Origin: Grimontia marina | GTDB lineage: Bacteria > Pseudomonadota > Gammaproteobacteria > Enterobacterales > Vibrionaceae | Direction: 5' to 3' | DNA: 64,000 nt | NCBI RefSeq assembly: GCF_900060185.1 | Contig: NZ_FIZY01000019.1 | Location: 1-64,000, forward strand | Shown: in pieces, positions 35,139 to 44,217 of the stretch | Numbering within the stretch: the stretch's first letter is position 1 | Layout of the letters: each line of letters begins with the position of its first letter | The notes under the pieces: generated by a model | Database searches by the model: none | What the model saw: only the letters and a program-made list of their open reading frames with translations | What the model was told of the DNA's origin: nothing | Position numbers and translations under genes: made by a program

Positions 35139-35148
35139 CAGCGTCTAC

Positions 35149-35676
35149 TCACTGCTCAGGATGAACAAAACTGGGTTCTTTCGGTGTGGTCACCGCCATG
35201 CGCTCCCAGCCTTCGTTTTCGAGTTTGATGGACTGAATCATGAACGCAGAACTTGATGCGTCTAATCCCGGCAGCGCTTTGTATTCCGATACCCAACAGC
35301 GGTAAATGCTGTAACTCAACACTTTCTGCCCCGCCTCATTCAGGACTTCCAGAATCAGGTCTTTGTGGAGATCTGCCAGAGATACTTCACCGCCAGGCTC
35401 AGTCCCAATTCGCCAAACCTTATTCGCCCACTGTTCGAACTGCAGATTTTCCGTTACACCGCGTTCAAGGGTGATGGCTTCGAATTTCACCTGCCCTGGA
35501 GACTTACGGGTGTGGGATGGGTCGCCACCTGCGCGGTATTCATTCACTTCCACCGTGCGGCTGAGACCTGAAACCTTCTGCACCGCCGCCAACACATCAC
35601 CGCCGGCTTCTTTGATGATGAATTTGTACCCAGGATACGGGACCACCCGCTGACCATTCACATTGAGCTGAGACAT
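35149..35676 (-). CDS. eCIS inner tube protein (gp19-like)
   Basis: A 175-residue tube protein of the T4 gp19/Hcp-like fold. It shows 'GYKFIIKEAGGDVLAAVQKVSGLSRTVEVNEYRAGGDP' in outline, then 'VKFEAITLERGVTENLQFEQW', the usual tube-protein motif with 'LERGVT', and a C-terminal 'MIQSIKLENEGWERM' strand. It is the only tube gene in the operon. It has a strong GAGGGGGC ribosome site and lies 67 bases after the sheath. Confidence 0.92.
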   Translation of the reverse strand: MSQLNVNGQRVVPYPGYKFIIKEAGGDVLAAVQKVSGLSRTVEVNEYRAGGDPSHTRKSPGQVKFEAITLERGVTENLQFEQWANKVWRIGTEPGGEVSLADLHKDLILEVLNEAGQKVLSYSIYRCWVSEYKALPGLDASSSAFMIQSIKLENEGWERMAVTTPKEPSFVHPEQ

Positions 35677-35743
35677 AAAGCCCCCTCGCTACCTATCGAG
35701 TCATACATTGAAGTGCTGACTGCCAACGCCATCGGCTGAGAGA

Positions 35744-37699
35744 TTAACTGCCGCTGTTGTTCATCAGTTGGAAACTGACAACAACAAATTCCGCAGGTTT
35801 AAGGGGCGCCATGCCCACCAGTATGTTGACGACGCCGGCGTCGATATCCGCCTGAGTGGTCGTCTCCGCATCGCATTTCACGAAAAAGGCTTGATCCGGT
35901 GAGCTTCCCTGAAATGCACCTTGTCGGAAAAGTCCTTGCATGAAGCTGGTCACCGCGATGCGGATTTCAGACCAAAGCGGTTCGTCATTCGGCATAAACA
36001 GGGTCCATTGCAAACCGCGGAACAGGGACTCTTCGATGAAAAGCGCCGTGCGTCGAACGGGGACGTATGTCCATTCAGAGGCAAGTTCATTTGCGCCACG
36101 CAACGTTCTTGCTCCCCAGACGATGTTGCCACTGACGCCACCGTTTCTAAGGCAGTTCAAACCAATGGGGTTGAGCAGACCAATCTCGTTGTTAGTGAGA
36201 TTGTGATTAAAGCTAATCACATTACGAAGGCTGGCAGTAATACCAGCTGCTGCTGTCCAAATTCCCGCTTCCGAATCGCGACGGGCATAGACGCCGGCGA
36301 CAGTTCCGCTTGGCGCGATCGTCCGTAAACGGTTGTCGTTATTGGGATCCGGCACCCGAACGCGGGGATAGTAGGCGGCTGTGTTACGGTGGCGAAGGCC
36401 TGCTCCTGCCACTTCATCCAACCATTCAATCGCTTCTTCCGCACTGTTCAAGTTCTCTGGCGGATCAATCAGCATGAATGCCCGCTGTTCTTCACAGTAA
36501 GCAATCGCAGGGCTAATCACGCTCGACATGTCAGCGACGTTACCGTTGTTCAGATCTGACGCTTCCGGTATCAGCAGAAGGTTGAAAATATCAACATCTT
36601 CCAGCGCGTATATACCTGTTCGGGCATTTCGGTTACCCCGCAATTGCGCCGCAGTTGGTGCACCACCATCAGCGCCCGCAGTTTGTGCGGTCTGAAATCC
36701 TGCTGCTGCAGCCGTGTTCATCGCGTATTGCTGTACGTTGGCCTCTGTACTGCCTTCCAAAGCGGTCGTCACTGCAAAGTCCCCTGCCGTATCGGTAATT
36801 GACACCATGTGACCAGCTCGATAAGCGGTGCTGTTGCGCCCGGTGTAAACGGCAATTCGGTCACCCCGAGCAACGACCTGACATTGCGCCCACAGCGGAT
36901 CTGCTGGATGGGTATCTCTAATCGCGTTTTGCAGCATGAGCGCAGCACCAGCGCTGGTTGTTGGTTTCGTCGTCGCGTCAACAACGACAGAGCGCGCAGT
37001 GCCATCGCCTAGATCGATATCCATGGTGTTGTTGTCAGCCATTGCGGCGTAATTTGCGACTGTCTGTGAACCGGAATAATAACCTGTTGGTGCGGGCATA
37101 TCTGTGCCAACAAAGTCCGCAATTTGAACCATCATCGAGTTGTCATTGACAACGCTTTGAACAAATCTAGGATGGGCCGCGCCCATAGAAACATTGCGGT
37201 AAGTCTCGTTTCGCACGGGCACTTCGAGACCATCTACATGCCTGATTTCGGTTACTGAAAGATTGAACAGTGATGTGGGATCTGTGGTCAGGTAGTCGAC
37301 ATCAATGCGGATATGATTGTTCCATGCGCCGGGATCTTCAACCGGCTCACCTTGAAACTGACGCCCGGCGTTAAAAACCAGTGTGGTCGTTGTGAGGCCG
37401 TTCCAACTATCGACCGACACGCTGCCATTGGTTCCTCCTCCAACACGGACAGCATAGGATTCACCGCCCCCATTTGTAAAAAATTGCGACACTGCATAGC
37501 TGGTTTCACTGCTGGTATGAACACCGCCCATATGGGTGTCAAAATCTCCGACATGGAACATGCGTACAGGCGTGTTTATCGGACCTCGTGAAAAGCCACC
37601 AACAAACGCAGCGATAGATGTGGCAGCACCACTGATGGAGCGGCTGCCGCTGGGAATTTCCTGGATGTAAACGCCGGGATATGTCAGTGCAACGGGCAT
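35744..37699 (-). CDS. eCIS contractile sheath protein
   Basis: A 651-residue tail sheath protein. The N-terminus 'TYPGVYIQEIPSGSRSISGA' is the signature of phage-type sheaths. 'TSIAAFVGGFSRGPINTPV' follows, then a large variable middle domain (about 100-330), and a conserved C-terminal domain with 'LIDPPENL', 'AAYYPRVRVPDP', 'SGTVAGVYARRDSEAGIWTAAAG' in pieces, 'NEIGLLNPIGLNCLR' and 'RRTALFIEESLFRGLQWTLF'. It is single-copy, unlike the three sheath paralogues of Afp/PVC. I start at the ATG at 37699, which has a GAGGAGGTC site; an upstream start at 37714 overlaps that site. First gene of the eCIS operon. Confidence 0.94.
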   Translation of the reverse strand: MPVALTYPGVYIQEIPSGSRSISGAATSIAAFVGGFSRGPINTPVRMFHVGDFDTHMGGVHTSSETSYAVSQFFTNGGGESYAVRVGGGTNGSVSVDSWNGLTTTTLVFNAGRQFQGEPVEDPGAWNNHIRIDVDYLTTDPTSLFNLSVTEIRHVDGLEVPVRNETYRNVSMGAAHPRFVQSVVNDNSMMVQIADFVGTDMPAPTGYYSGSQTVANYAAMADNNTMDIDLGDGTARSVVVDATTKPTTSAGAALMLQNAIRDTHPADPLWAQCQVVARGDRIAVYTGRNSTAYRAGHMVSITDTAGDFAVTTALEGSTEANVQQYAMNTAAAAGFQTAQTAGADGGAPTAAQLRGNRNARTGIYALEDVDIFNLLLIPEASDLNNGNVADMSSVISPAIAYCEEQRAFMLIDPPENLNSAEEAIEWLDEVAGAGLRHRNTAAYYPRVRVPDPNNDNRLRTIAPSGTVAGVYARRDSEAGIWTAAAGITASLRNVISFNHNLTNNEIGLLNPIGLNCLRNGGVSGNIVWGARTLRGANELASEWTYVPVRRTALFIEESLFRGLQWTLFMPNDEPLWSEIRIAVTSFMQGLFRQGAFQGSSPDQAFFVKCDAETTTQADIDAGVVNILVGMAPLKPAEFVVVSFQLMNNSGS

Positions 37700-38167
37700 G
37701 AGTGACCTCCTCAACCATGGCAGAACTCGTATAAATTGGCGTTGGGAGCGGCACAGCGGTCTGACAATACCCTATCGCATTTTGACTAAATCGCCATGCG
37801 CAGAATATGCCACCACAGACCAGTATCAGTGCTGCAATACACAAAGGATGATGGCTAAATCTTGCATTTCCATGTGTCGCATAGGCAAGATAATGTGAGA
37901 CTTAGAGGGCTTGGTGAAGAAAAAGCACGATTGGTCTAAATACGGTTTTTCAGGCAGTTAATCCAAATGTAATCGTTCTTACTTCTGAACCTCATTTTTA
38001 CCAAAAAGTATATATCCAAACCTTGATGAGTACGGAATTTAATACACGTAAGAAAATAAACCAGACTGAAAAAAGTCTTAGAGGAATAATGCCCAAGCCG
38101 CCAAATGAACTGAAAATGGCTCGCATGGGCATTAGATAAAAAACAAGCTTGAAGTAATCCGGTTGGA
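37700..38167. promoter_or_regulatory. 468-bp gap upstream of the eCIS operon
   Basis: This AT-rich gap lies between the phosphatase gene and the sheath gene, both on the minus strand. It must hold the eCIS promoter. It contains inverted repeats (AGACT...AGTCT at 38063-38078; AATGCCCA at 38088-38095 with TGGGCATT at 38126-38133) that could be hairpins or operators, but no clear T-run terminator. I cannot assign a -35/-10 pair with confidence. Two short hydrophobic frames here lack ribosome sites and are not called. Confidence 0.4.
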
Positions 38168-38659
38168 TTATTGTGCGATAAAGGAGTGGATATAGTCGAT
38201 TTGTGGCTGCTTGGTAAAGGCACCCGGGCGTAGCGCCTGAATATCGTGAATAATGTCTTGCAGCTCCCACCCACGCTCAAGCAGAAGGTGTGCTGACAAT
38301 AAACCGGTGCGGCCTGAACCACCCATGCAGTGCATGACGACCTTGTCGCCATTTGCGATGGCTTCATGTAATTCTGATTGGCTGGCTTGCCATTTCGCCA
38401 TGAAGGTTGAGTCTGGTGCTTCGTCGTCTTCGATAACGATGTGGAACCATTTCATGCCAAGTTCCTGAACCAGTTCACCCAGTTGCTCGACGCCTTTTGA
38501 CGCCATTTCTTCTTCGTTGATAGCGGTCACAATAGCAACCGCACCTTGCGCTTTAAGCTGCTGAAGGCTTTCCAACAGCGACAACTCTTTAGTCCCCGGG
38601 CAAGGGGTCAAAATCAAAGCGCCAGATTCCACTGGCAATTCCCAAGTTGGATGTGTCAT
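38168..38659 (-). CDS. Dual-specificity/tyrosine phosphatase-like protein
   Basis: A 163-residue protein of the cysteine-dependent phosphatase superfamily. The P-loop 'HCMGGSGRTG' has Cys111 and Arg117 in the C-x5-R pattern, with an upstream acidic 'EDDEAPD' (about 78-84) as likely general acid. The N-terminal 'LILTPCPGTKELSLLESLQQL' resembles CDKN3-type (DSP) phosphatase domains found in bacteria. The substrate may be a phosphoprotein or a phosphorylated small molecule. It is unlinked in direction or spacing to either machine beyond lying upstream of the eCIS operon on the same strand. Confidence 0.82.
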   Translation of the reverse strand: MTHPTWELPVESGALILTPCPGTKELSLLESLQQLKAQGAVAIVTAINEEEMASKGVEQLGELVQELGMKWFHIVIEDDEAPDSTFMAKWQASQSELHEAIANGDKVVMHCMGGSGRTGLLSAHLLLERGWELQDIIHDIQALRPGAFTKQPQIDYIHSFIAQ

Positions 38660-38729
38660 CCGAATCTCCCTAATTCTATTACGATGCAGGATCTTGGAGA
38701 TGAATTATGACAATTAGATGACAGCCCAG

Positions 38730-39320
38730 CTAACGGGCTACTCCTACTCGGTTAAGATCAAGCGTCATATCATCTATAGCGGTGTCCAGAGCGATTGAAA
38801 GCGCAAGCACCAAGGCCTGATAGCCCTCCTTTTCAAGGGACTCTTGTGCATAGAAAGTGTTGGACCCAATAACATCACCATTGCCATCTACCAACACCCA
38901 CTCACCGGCCACTGTTGCTGCACCCCGGTAGTCTCCTTCAAAACGGCTGATGTTCACCTGTAGCCTTGGCATTTTCAGGCCATTCAGAGAACTGTTGGGG
39001 AACATCGCCCAGTATCTGGTTTTGCCTCTTCGCAATTGAGTTACCAAACGTTCCGCCACTTGCTGGGAAAGGTTTTCTCCCCATAGGTTGCTTTGGGCAA
39101 TAACAACCTCGGTTTCCGAAGTTTGGTACGCGATGCCCTCTCCCGCTAAATAACCTGCCACCTTCACAGGCTGAACCAGTAGAATGGGTTGCTCCTTGAA
39201 TTCCGAAGTATCTCTCGTCTCTGCCTGTGGGAGAAGATAGGTTTTAGTGACAGAATCAGGCGTGCTGCTGCAGCCCACCAATGCTGCAATGAAAAGCACC
39301 CCGAACATTGACCGCTTCAT
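38730..39320 (-). CDS. pqiC: PqiC, outer-membrane lipoprotein of the Pqi MCE complex
   Basis: A 196-residue lipoprotein. The signal ends in the lipobox 'LVGC' (Cys17), followed by an ABC-transport auxiliary/DUF330 fold ('LLVQPVKVAGYLAGEGIAYQTSE', 'LSQQVAERLVTQL'). In Escherichia coli PqiC anchors the PqiB channel to the outer membrane for lipid traffic between membranes. The start shares a base with the pqiB stop (ATG at 39320), so the genes are coupled. A normal-length member. Confidence 0.9.
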   Translation of the reverse strand: MKRSMFGVLFIAALVGCSSTPDSVTKTYLLPQAETRDTSEFKEQPILLVQPVKVAGYLAGEGIAYQTSETEVVIAQSNLWGENLSQQVAERLVTQLRRGKTRYWAMFPNSSLNGLKMPRLQVNISRFEGDYRGAATVAGEWVLVDGNGDVIGSNTFYAQESLEKEGYQALVLALSIALDTAIDDMTLDLNRVGVAR

Positions 39321-41017
39321 TAAGGTTCTCCCTTCACTGGAATTGGATCTGATAACTGGCTTTCACCGAAAATAAGAGAATTTGGCTTCTGGTTTAGTTT
39401 CTTCATAAGTGGACTGAATCCATCCATTGCATCGTTGAAACCCGACAGTGCTTCTTGCAGTTTTTGGTATAACTCTGAGTCTGGGTTGAAACCCCGCAAA
39501 GTTCGCTGAAGCTCTTCCAAAGTATCCCTCAATTCCTGAGGAAGGTTTTGTGCACCATCCTGTGCAAGCAAGCCATCGAGACGCTGAATCAGACCATCTA
39601 ACTCTTTACCCGCTGAATTCAAGGTCGCCATGGTTTCCTGTGAAGCATCCAACGTTTCTTCAAGAGAGGTCAGCACACCTTCAACTGGCAGCCTATTAAG
39701 CTTGTTTAGGATACCTCCAATCTGGCGCTGAAATTGGACGAACTCGCCAGACACAGTGGGGAAGTGATCATAGCCACGATAAGTCGAAAGAAACTCCTTG
39801 CCCACCTCATCTGGATAGAAATCAGTATCAATGAACAAAGCGCCAGTGAGAAGGTTTCCTGTTTTGAGAGTGGCACGGAGCCCATGTTCAAATTCATTAC
39901 TCAGTGCAGTTTTCAGCTCTTCGGCAGTGATAGACACGTCGGGATCCATAATTCGTTCAACTTCAATATGGATCAGCACGGGGATTTGCTTGGACGCGAA
40001 ACCTTGTTTTTTGTCAGTGAGGTGAAGTGGCACTTTTTCCACTGTGCCGATACGGATACCACGGTATTCAACCGGCGCTCCGGGGTTCAACCCACGAACA
40101 GACTCACCAAACAATAAGGCGTATTCAATCACTTTATGGTAAATCTGCTCCCGAACCTGCTTCAGGTCGTCATACAACTCGAACGCCGTCATTTGTTCAG
40201 TAACTGGATAACCTTTTGGCTGACCCTCTGGAACCATAAAGCTCACACCACCGCTGACTAAAGATTCGAGTGAAGCGATATCCACATTGATCCCTTGCGC
40301 ATTCATCTGGATGTGTACCCCCGAAGTTAGCAAGAACCGAGACTCAGTAGTGACCAAGGCATCATAAGGCCTAAAAATAAATAATTGATAACTTGCCTTT
40401 TCTTTCTGTAAATCAAAGCCCACCTTCTCTACTCGCCCTACGGTATAACCTTCAAACAAAACCGGATCACCAACTGATAATGCGCCCGCTTTTTTAGAGG
40501 TGAGAACAACCCTAAGCCCTTTTGCATCGGGTGGCGCTATAGGTGGGACATCCAATACATTGAAGGTGTTCTGGGATTTATCTGATTCACCGGGCCGCAA
40601 CGCAATGTAAGCACCTGAAAGTAACGTACCAAGTCCAGTAACGCCCTCTCGACCAATACGGGGTTTCACCACCCAGAATGTCGCATCTTCCTTAAGCATT
40701 CGATCGGCACTTTTATCCATCCGCGCTTTAACAACGATAGCGGAGTAATCTTTGTTGAGCTGCACATCTGTGACCACGCCGACTTTCACATCACGTGCCC
40801 TGATTTCTGTTTTCCCTGCTTCAAGGCCATCTGCTGTTTGAACATGCAAAGTGATCAAGGTGCCTTGATTGCTTTCGTACTGATAAAACATCCAAATACC
40901 GACAGCCAGCGAGATCAAAGGCAGGATCCAAACAGCAGAGAATGAGCGTCCACTTTTTACCGTTGCAGTGACTTGTTCTTCATTACTCATAGGATCTTCG
41001 TCTCTTATATTTCTCAT
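39320..41017 (-). CDS. pqiB: PqiB, MCE-domain lipid-transport channel
   Basis: A 565-residue protein. It has one N-terminal membrane helix (about 26-47), then three MCE repeats; the first carries 'VQTADGLEAGKTEIRARDVKVGVV' (about 58-82) and later ones 'KGLRVVLTSKKAGALSVGDPVLFEGYTVGRVEKV' and 'GLNPGAPVEYRGIRIGTVEKV' in outline. A C-terminal helical coiled coil (about 440-555) follows. Such proteins form a hollow needle across the periplasm. The ATG overlaps the pqiA stop (TAATG); a later ATG at 40990 is an alternative start with a weak GAAG site. Confidence 0.92.
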   Translation of the reverse strand: MRNIRDEDPMSNEEQVTATVKSGRSFSAVWILPLISLAVGIWMFYQYESNQGTLITLHVQTADGLEAGKTEIRARDVKVGVVTDVQLNKDYSAIVVKARMDKSADRMLKEDATFWVVKPRIGREGVTGLGTLLSGAYIALRPGESDKSQNTFNVLDVPPIAPPDAKGLRVVLTSKKAGALSVGDPVLFEGYTVGRVEKVGFDLQKEKASYQLFIFRPYDALVTTESRFLLTSGVHIQMNAQGINVDIASLESLVSGGVSFMVPEGQPKGYPVTEQMTAFELYDDLKQVREQIYHKVIEYALLFGESVRGLNPGAPVEYRGIRIGTVEKVPLHLTDKKQGFASKQIPVLIHIEVERIMDPDVSITAEELKTALSNEFEHGLRATLKTGNLLTGALFIDTDFYPDEVGKEFLSTYRGYDHFPTVSGEFVQFQRQIGGILNKLNRLPVEGVLTSLEETLDASQETMATLNSAGKELDGLIQRLDGLLAQDGAQNLPQELRDTLEELQRTLRGFNPDSELYQKLQEALSGFNDAMDGFSPLMKKLNQKPNSLIFGESQLSDPIPVKGEP

Positions 41018-42321
41018 TATGTTAGTTCACCCGAAACTTCAGAATTGAACGAAGTTTCACGCAAACTGAGGGGGCCCCAGAACACTCTGGGGTCAAAAAT
41101 CAACGCAGAGGAAATGGTGAGAAATACGACCAGTGCGAAATAAAGCGCTGCAGGGCCGGGGCTGATGCTCATGAGTCCTTTGAGATTGACCAAAGCGGAT
41201 AATATGGCAACCACAAAAACATCAATCATCGACCAGCGCCCTACCAACTCAGTAAAGCGGTAATATTTAAGCTTCTTTAAAGCATCTCTGTCGTCTGTAA
41301 TGCCTTCTTTTGTCGCCTGAAGAAGCCAACCAATAATCAACATCTTGGTCATCGGCACAAACACACTGGCGATAAAGATGATGGCAGCAATCGGGTATGA
41401 GCCAAGATTCCAAAGCAATATAACGCCATCCATGATAGTTGATCGCTCTGTACTCCCGAGGCTAACGGTATACATCATGGGATAAAGGTTAGCGGGGATA
41501 TAGAAAATCACTGCACTGATGAGAAAAGACCATGCCCAAGCAGTGTTCTTAGCTGGGTTGTAGGGACGAAGACGACTATCACATCGCTGGCAGTGTTTGT
41601 GGTGGGGTTCATTGATTTGATGGCATACCCTACAGGCAACATGATTCCCAGATAGGTGTGTATCCCCGGCTTTTACCTCACCTGTTGAATAAGACGGGAA
41701 TAGATTTTCCCAAAGCCACTCTTTATCAATGGAACGGGAAAACACCACAACAAGCACGCTGTAGGCACAGTAAGACCAGAAAGCAGAGCCCAGTTCAACA
41801 TCAGCCAGCGCTGCAATCTTCACTAAACTGACAATGACACCAACCAAAAAAATATCAACTAACAACCAGATTTCCACCCGGAACACCATCCGGCTCAGTT
41901 GCTTTAACAAAGAGGGAGGACTGATCACTGCCTGCCCTTTGGCCAATTTATTTGCAACGTGGAATAGATACATCACCAATATGATATAAATCGCTGGAAG
42001 TACAATGATGGTCGTGAGCAAAACGGCAGCGAGTGCGTTGTTGTCAAAATGATGGAAAACCCTAACTGCATCCATCAATGAAATGCTGTTGCTGACACCT
42101 TTCGCGCTGAACGACATAAAAGGAAAAACACAACTAAGCAGCAACATGATGAGGCAAGTAATGCCATAGGCGTGCACTTTTGCCGCACTATTGATTACCT
42201 TTCTGATTAATGTATGCCCACACCTTGGACAACTCGCTTTACCACTCCCATTAAAAGGCGGAATCGCAGAAACCAATCCGCACTCATGACAAGCTATAAG
42301 CAAATGAGGTGTTTTCTGCAT
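41017..42321 (-). CDS. pqiA: PqiA, inner-membrane protein of the Pqi system
   Basis: A 434-residue polytopic protein made of two repeats, each beginning with a zinc-ribbon-like Cys set: 'CHECG...CPRCG' (residues about 11-36) and 'CRVCHQINEPHHKHCQRC' (about 228-245). About four hydrophobic segments follow each set. PqiA acts at the inner membrane with PqiB/PqiC in membrane-stress-related lipid transport. It is first in a pqiABC operon and divergent from rhlE across a 256-base gap that must hold both promoters. Confidence 0.92.
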   Translation of the reverse strand: MQKTPHLLIACHECGLVSAIPPFNGSGKASCPRCGHTLIRKVINSAAKVHAYGITCLIMLLLSCVFPFMSFSAKGVSNSISLMDAVRVFHHFDNNALAAVLLTTIIVLPAIYIILVMYLFHVANKLAKGQAVISPPSLLKQLSRMVFRVEIWLLVDIFLVGVIVSLVKIAALADVELGSAFWSYCAYSVLVVVFSRSIDKEWLWENLFPSYSTGEVKAGDTHLSGNHVACRVCHQINEPHHKHCQRCDSRLRPYNPAKNTAWAWSFLISAVIFYIPANLYPMMYTVSLGSTERSTIMDGVILLWNLGSYPIAAIIFIASVFVPMTKMLIIGWLLQATKEGITDDRDALKKLKYYRFTELVGRWSMIDVFVVAILSALVNLKGLMSISPGPAALYFALVVFLTISSALIFDPRVFWGPLSLRETSFNSEVSGELT

Positions 42322-42577
42322 ACCAAAGACTCTAGTTGCATATACAAATCAGTATACCTATTCCCCTGATCATTAACGTCTTATCCTTGAACCAGTTTTA
42401 TATTTAGTATCTTCAGACGCCGCCGGTAGTCACACACATGGCATTTATTCATTCATTATTAGATATTCATTGCTCTAGCTAGCCGAAAAGCGCAGAATAA
42501 CGCCCCTTTGTCCCAGTCTTCGGCACACTTGCCGACCAAGCCTGCTTTTGGGCATTCACTTACCGAGAAGTTAATTT

Positions 42578-44104
42578 ATGGGTTTTACCGATCTAGGTCT
42601 TTCTGCGCCAATCCTCCGTGCTATTCAGGAAAAAGGTTATGATACTCCCTCTCCGATTCAGGCTCAGGCAATCCCTGCTGTCCTGGAGGGAAAGGATGTC
42701 ATGGCCGCTGCGCAGACAGGTACAGGTAAAACTGCGGGCTTCGTTCTACCGATCCTTGAGCGTTTGAGCGAAGGTTCACGTGCGCGTCCGAACCATATTC
42801 GTGCGCTGATCCTGACGCCAACCCGCGAGCTGGCAGCACAGATCCACGAAAACGCGGTGGTTTACAGCCGTCACCTGCGTCTTCGTTCCAGCGTGGTTTT
42901 CGGCGGCGTGAAGATTAACCCGCAAATGATGAACCTACGCAAAGGCACAGATATTCTGGTGGCAACGCCGGGTCGTCTGTTGGATCTTTACCAGCAAAAC
43001 GCAGTGAAATTCTCACAGCTTGAAGTTCTGGTGTTGGACGAAGCCGACCGCATGCTGGATATGGGCTTCTTCCGCGACATCAAGAAGATCCTCGACCTAT
43101 TGCCGAAGAACCGCCAGAACCTGCTGTTCTCTGCCACTTTCTCAGAGGAAATCCGCGGCTTGGCAAAAGGTCTGGTGAACAACCCTGTCGAGATTTCAGT
43201 GACGCCAGCAAACTCAACAGCGCGCACTGTAGAGCAGTGGATTTACCCTGCGGACAAGAAAAAGAAACCGGCGATGCTGGCAAAGCTGATCAAAGACGGC
43301 GACTGGAAACAAGTATTGGTGTTTACCCGCACCAAACACGGCGCCAACAAGCTTTCCCACTTCCTGAACGATGAAGGCATCACCGCTGCTCCCATTCACG
43401 GTAATAAAAGCCAAGGTGCACGCACCAAAGCATTGGCTGATTTTAAATCTGGAGATGTTCGTGTGTTGGTTGCGACCGACATTGCTGCCCGTGGTATTGA
43501 TATCCCTCAGCTCCCACAAGTGGTGAACTTTGAAATTCCACATGTGGCTGAAGACTATGTTCACCGCATTGGCCGTACGGGTCGTGCAGGTGAATCTGGC
43601 AAAGCGGTTTCTCTAGTATGTGCAGATGAAGCGGACGATCTGTTTGGCATCGAGCGTTTAATTCAACAGCTGCTGCGCCGCGAAGAACTGGAAGGCTTCA
43701 AGCCAACCAATGTAGTACCGGAGAAAGCACTGGAAACACGTCCTATCAAACCAAAGAAACCGAAAAAGCCTAAGAAGCCAAAAGCACAAAATGGTGAAGC
43801 GAAAGCAGCACCAAAATCCGGCACAGCAAAAGCTAACGATGGTCAGCCAAGAACTGATAAAGCGTCTCAGAAGAAAAAACCGTTCAAGGGCAAGCCGCGT
43901 AACGGCGCACAGCAGGGAAAAAAGCCAGCGGGTAACAATACTGGCAATCGCACGAACAACGGTGAAGGTAAACCGCGCCGCGCTGGCAGTGGCAATCCAA
44001 ACCAACCAAATTCAAACAAGGCTAAGCCGAATAATCGCAAATCCAATGATGCGCGTCGCAGGCCAAGCGACGACGGTGTAAAAGTCAGTTGGAGCAACTA
44101 CTAA
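42578..44104 (+). CDS. rhlE: DEAD-box ATP-dependent RNA helicase RhlE
   Basis: A 508-residue helicase with the full motif set: Q motif at the N-terminus ('[20 protein letters not shown]', '[10 protein letters not shown]'), Walker A 'AQTGTGKT', 'PTRELAAQ', 'TPGR', DEAD ('[10 protein letters not shown]'), 'SAT', and '[10 protein letters not shown]'. The core ends near residue 380. A low-complexity basic tail (about 385-508) follows, with KPKKPKK repeats and Asn/Gly/Lys/Arg stretches, as in marine RhlE proteins. It unwinds RNA in ribosome biogenesis and at low temperature. The start ATG has a GAGAAG site. A bidirectional terminator follows. Confidence 0.93.
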   Translation: MGFTDLGLSAPILRAIQEKGYDTPSPIQAQAIPAVLEGKDVMAAAQTGTGKTAGFVLPILERLSEGSRARPNHIRALILTPTRELAAQIHENAVVYSRHLRLRSSVVFGGVKINPQMMNLRKGTDILVATPGRLLDLYQQNAVKFSQLEVLVLDEADRMLDMGFFRDIKKILDLLPKNRQNLLFSATFSEEIRGLAKGLVNNPVEISVTPANSTARTVEQWIYPADKKKKPAMLAKLIKDGDWKQVLVFTRTKHGANKLSHFLNDEGITAAPIHGNKSQGARTKALADFKSGDVRVLVATDIAARGIDIPQLPQVVNFEIPHVAEDYVHRIGRTGRAGESGKAVSLVCADEADDLFGIERLIQQLLRREELEGFKPTNVVPEKALETRPIKPKKPKKPKKPKAQNGEAKAAPKSGTAKANDGQPRTDKASQKKKPFKGKPRNGAQQGKKPAGNNTGNRTNNGEGKPRRAGSGNPNQPNSNKAKPNNRKSNDARRRPSDDGVKVSWSNY

Positions 44105-44191
44105 ATCCTCCTCATACAAGCCGACAACAGCAACGATGCTTTCGTATTTGGTGCGTCGCTGAGTTTTTAAATCCAACTCACACCTACACAA

Positions 44192-44217
44192 AATAGGGAG
44201 CCAAATGGCTCCCTATT
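44192..44217. terminator. Bidirectional terminator between rhlE and vasL
   Basis: A 12-bp near-perfect stem (AATAGGGAGCCA / TGGCTCCCTATT) with a two-base loop lies between convergent genes. It has T-rich bases on the right side and A-rich bases on the left, and its right arm overlaps the vasL 3' end. Confidence 0.75.

Noticed and set aside
13971-37699. Reading the tail-like gene cluster as a prophage
   Set aside because: No capsid, portal, terminase, lysis, integrase or replication gene is present, while eCIS-specific DUF4255, DUF4157, AAA+ and CIS_tube proteins are.
37797-37812. TGGCA...GC pattern resembling a sigma-54 promoter upstream of the sheath gene
   Set aside because: The -24 half is good but the -12 half is poor (CGCA for TTGC), and one such match is expected by chance; not enough to link VasH to the eCIS.
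37539-37844. Minus-strand frame with a hydrophobic N-terminal segment before the sheath gene
   Set aside because: It starts at TTG without a ribosome site, overlaps the sheath coding region in another frame, and its second half has no protein-like pattern.
37998-38167. Hydrophobic frame in the gap upstream of the eCIS operon
   Set aside because: AT-rich DNA gives Phe/Leu/Ile codons by chance; no ribosome site, and it is open mainly through overlap with the phosphatase gene.
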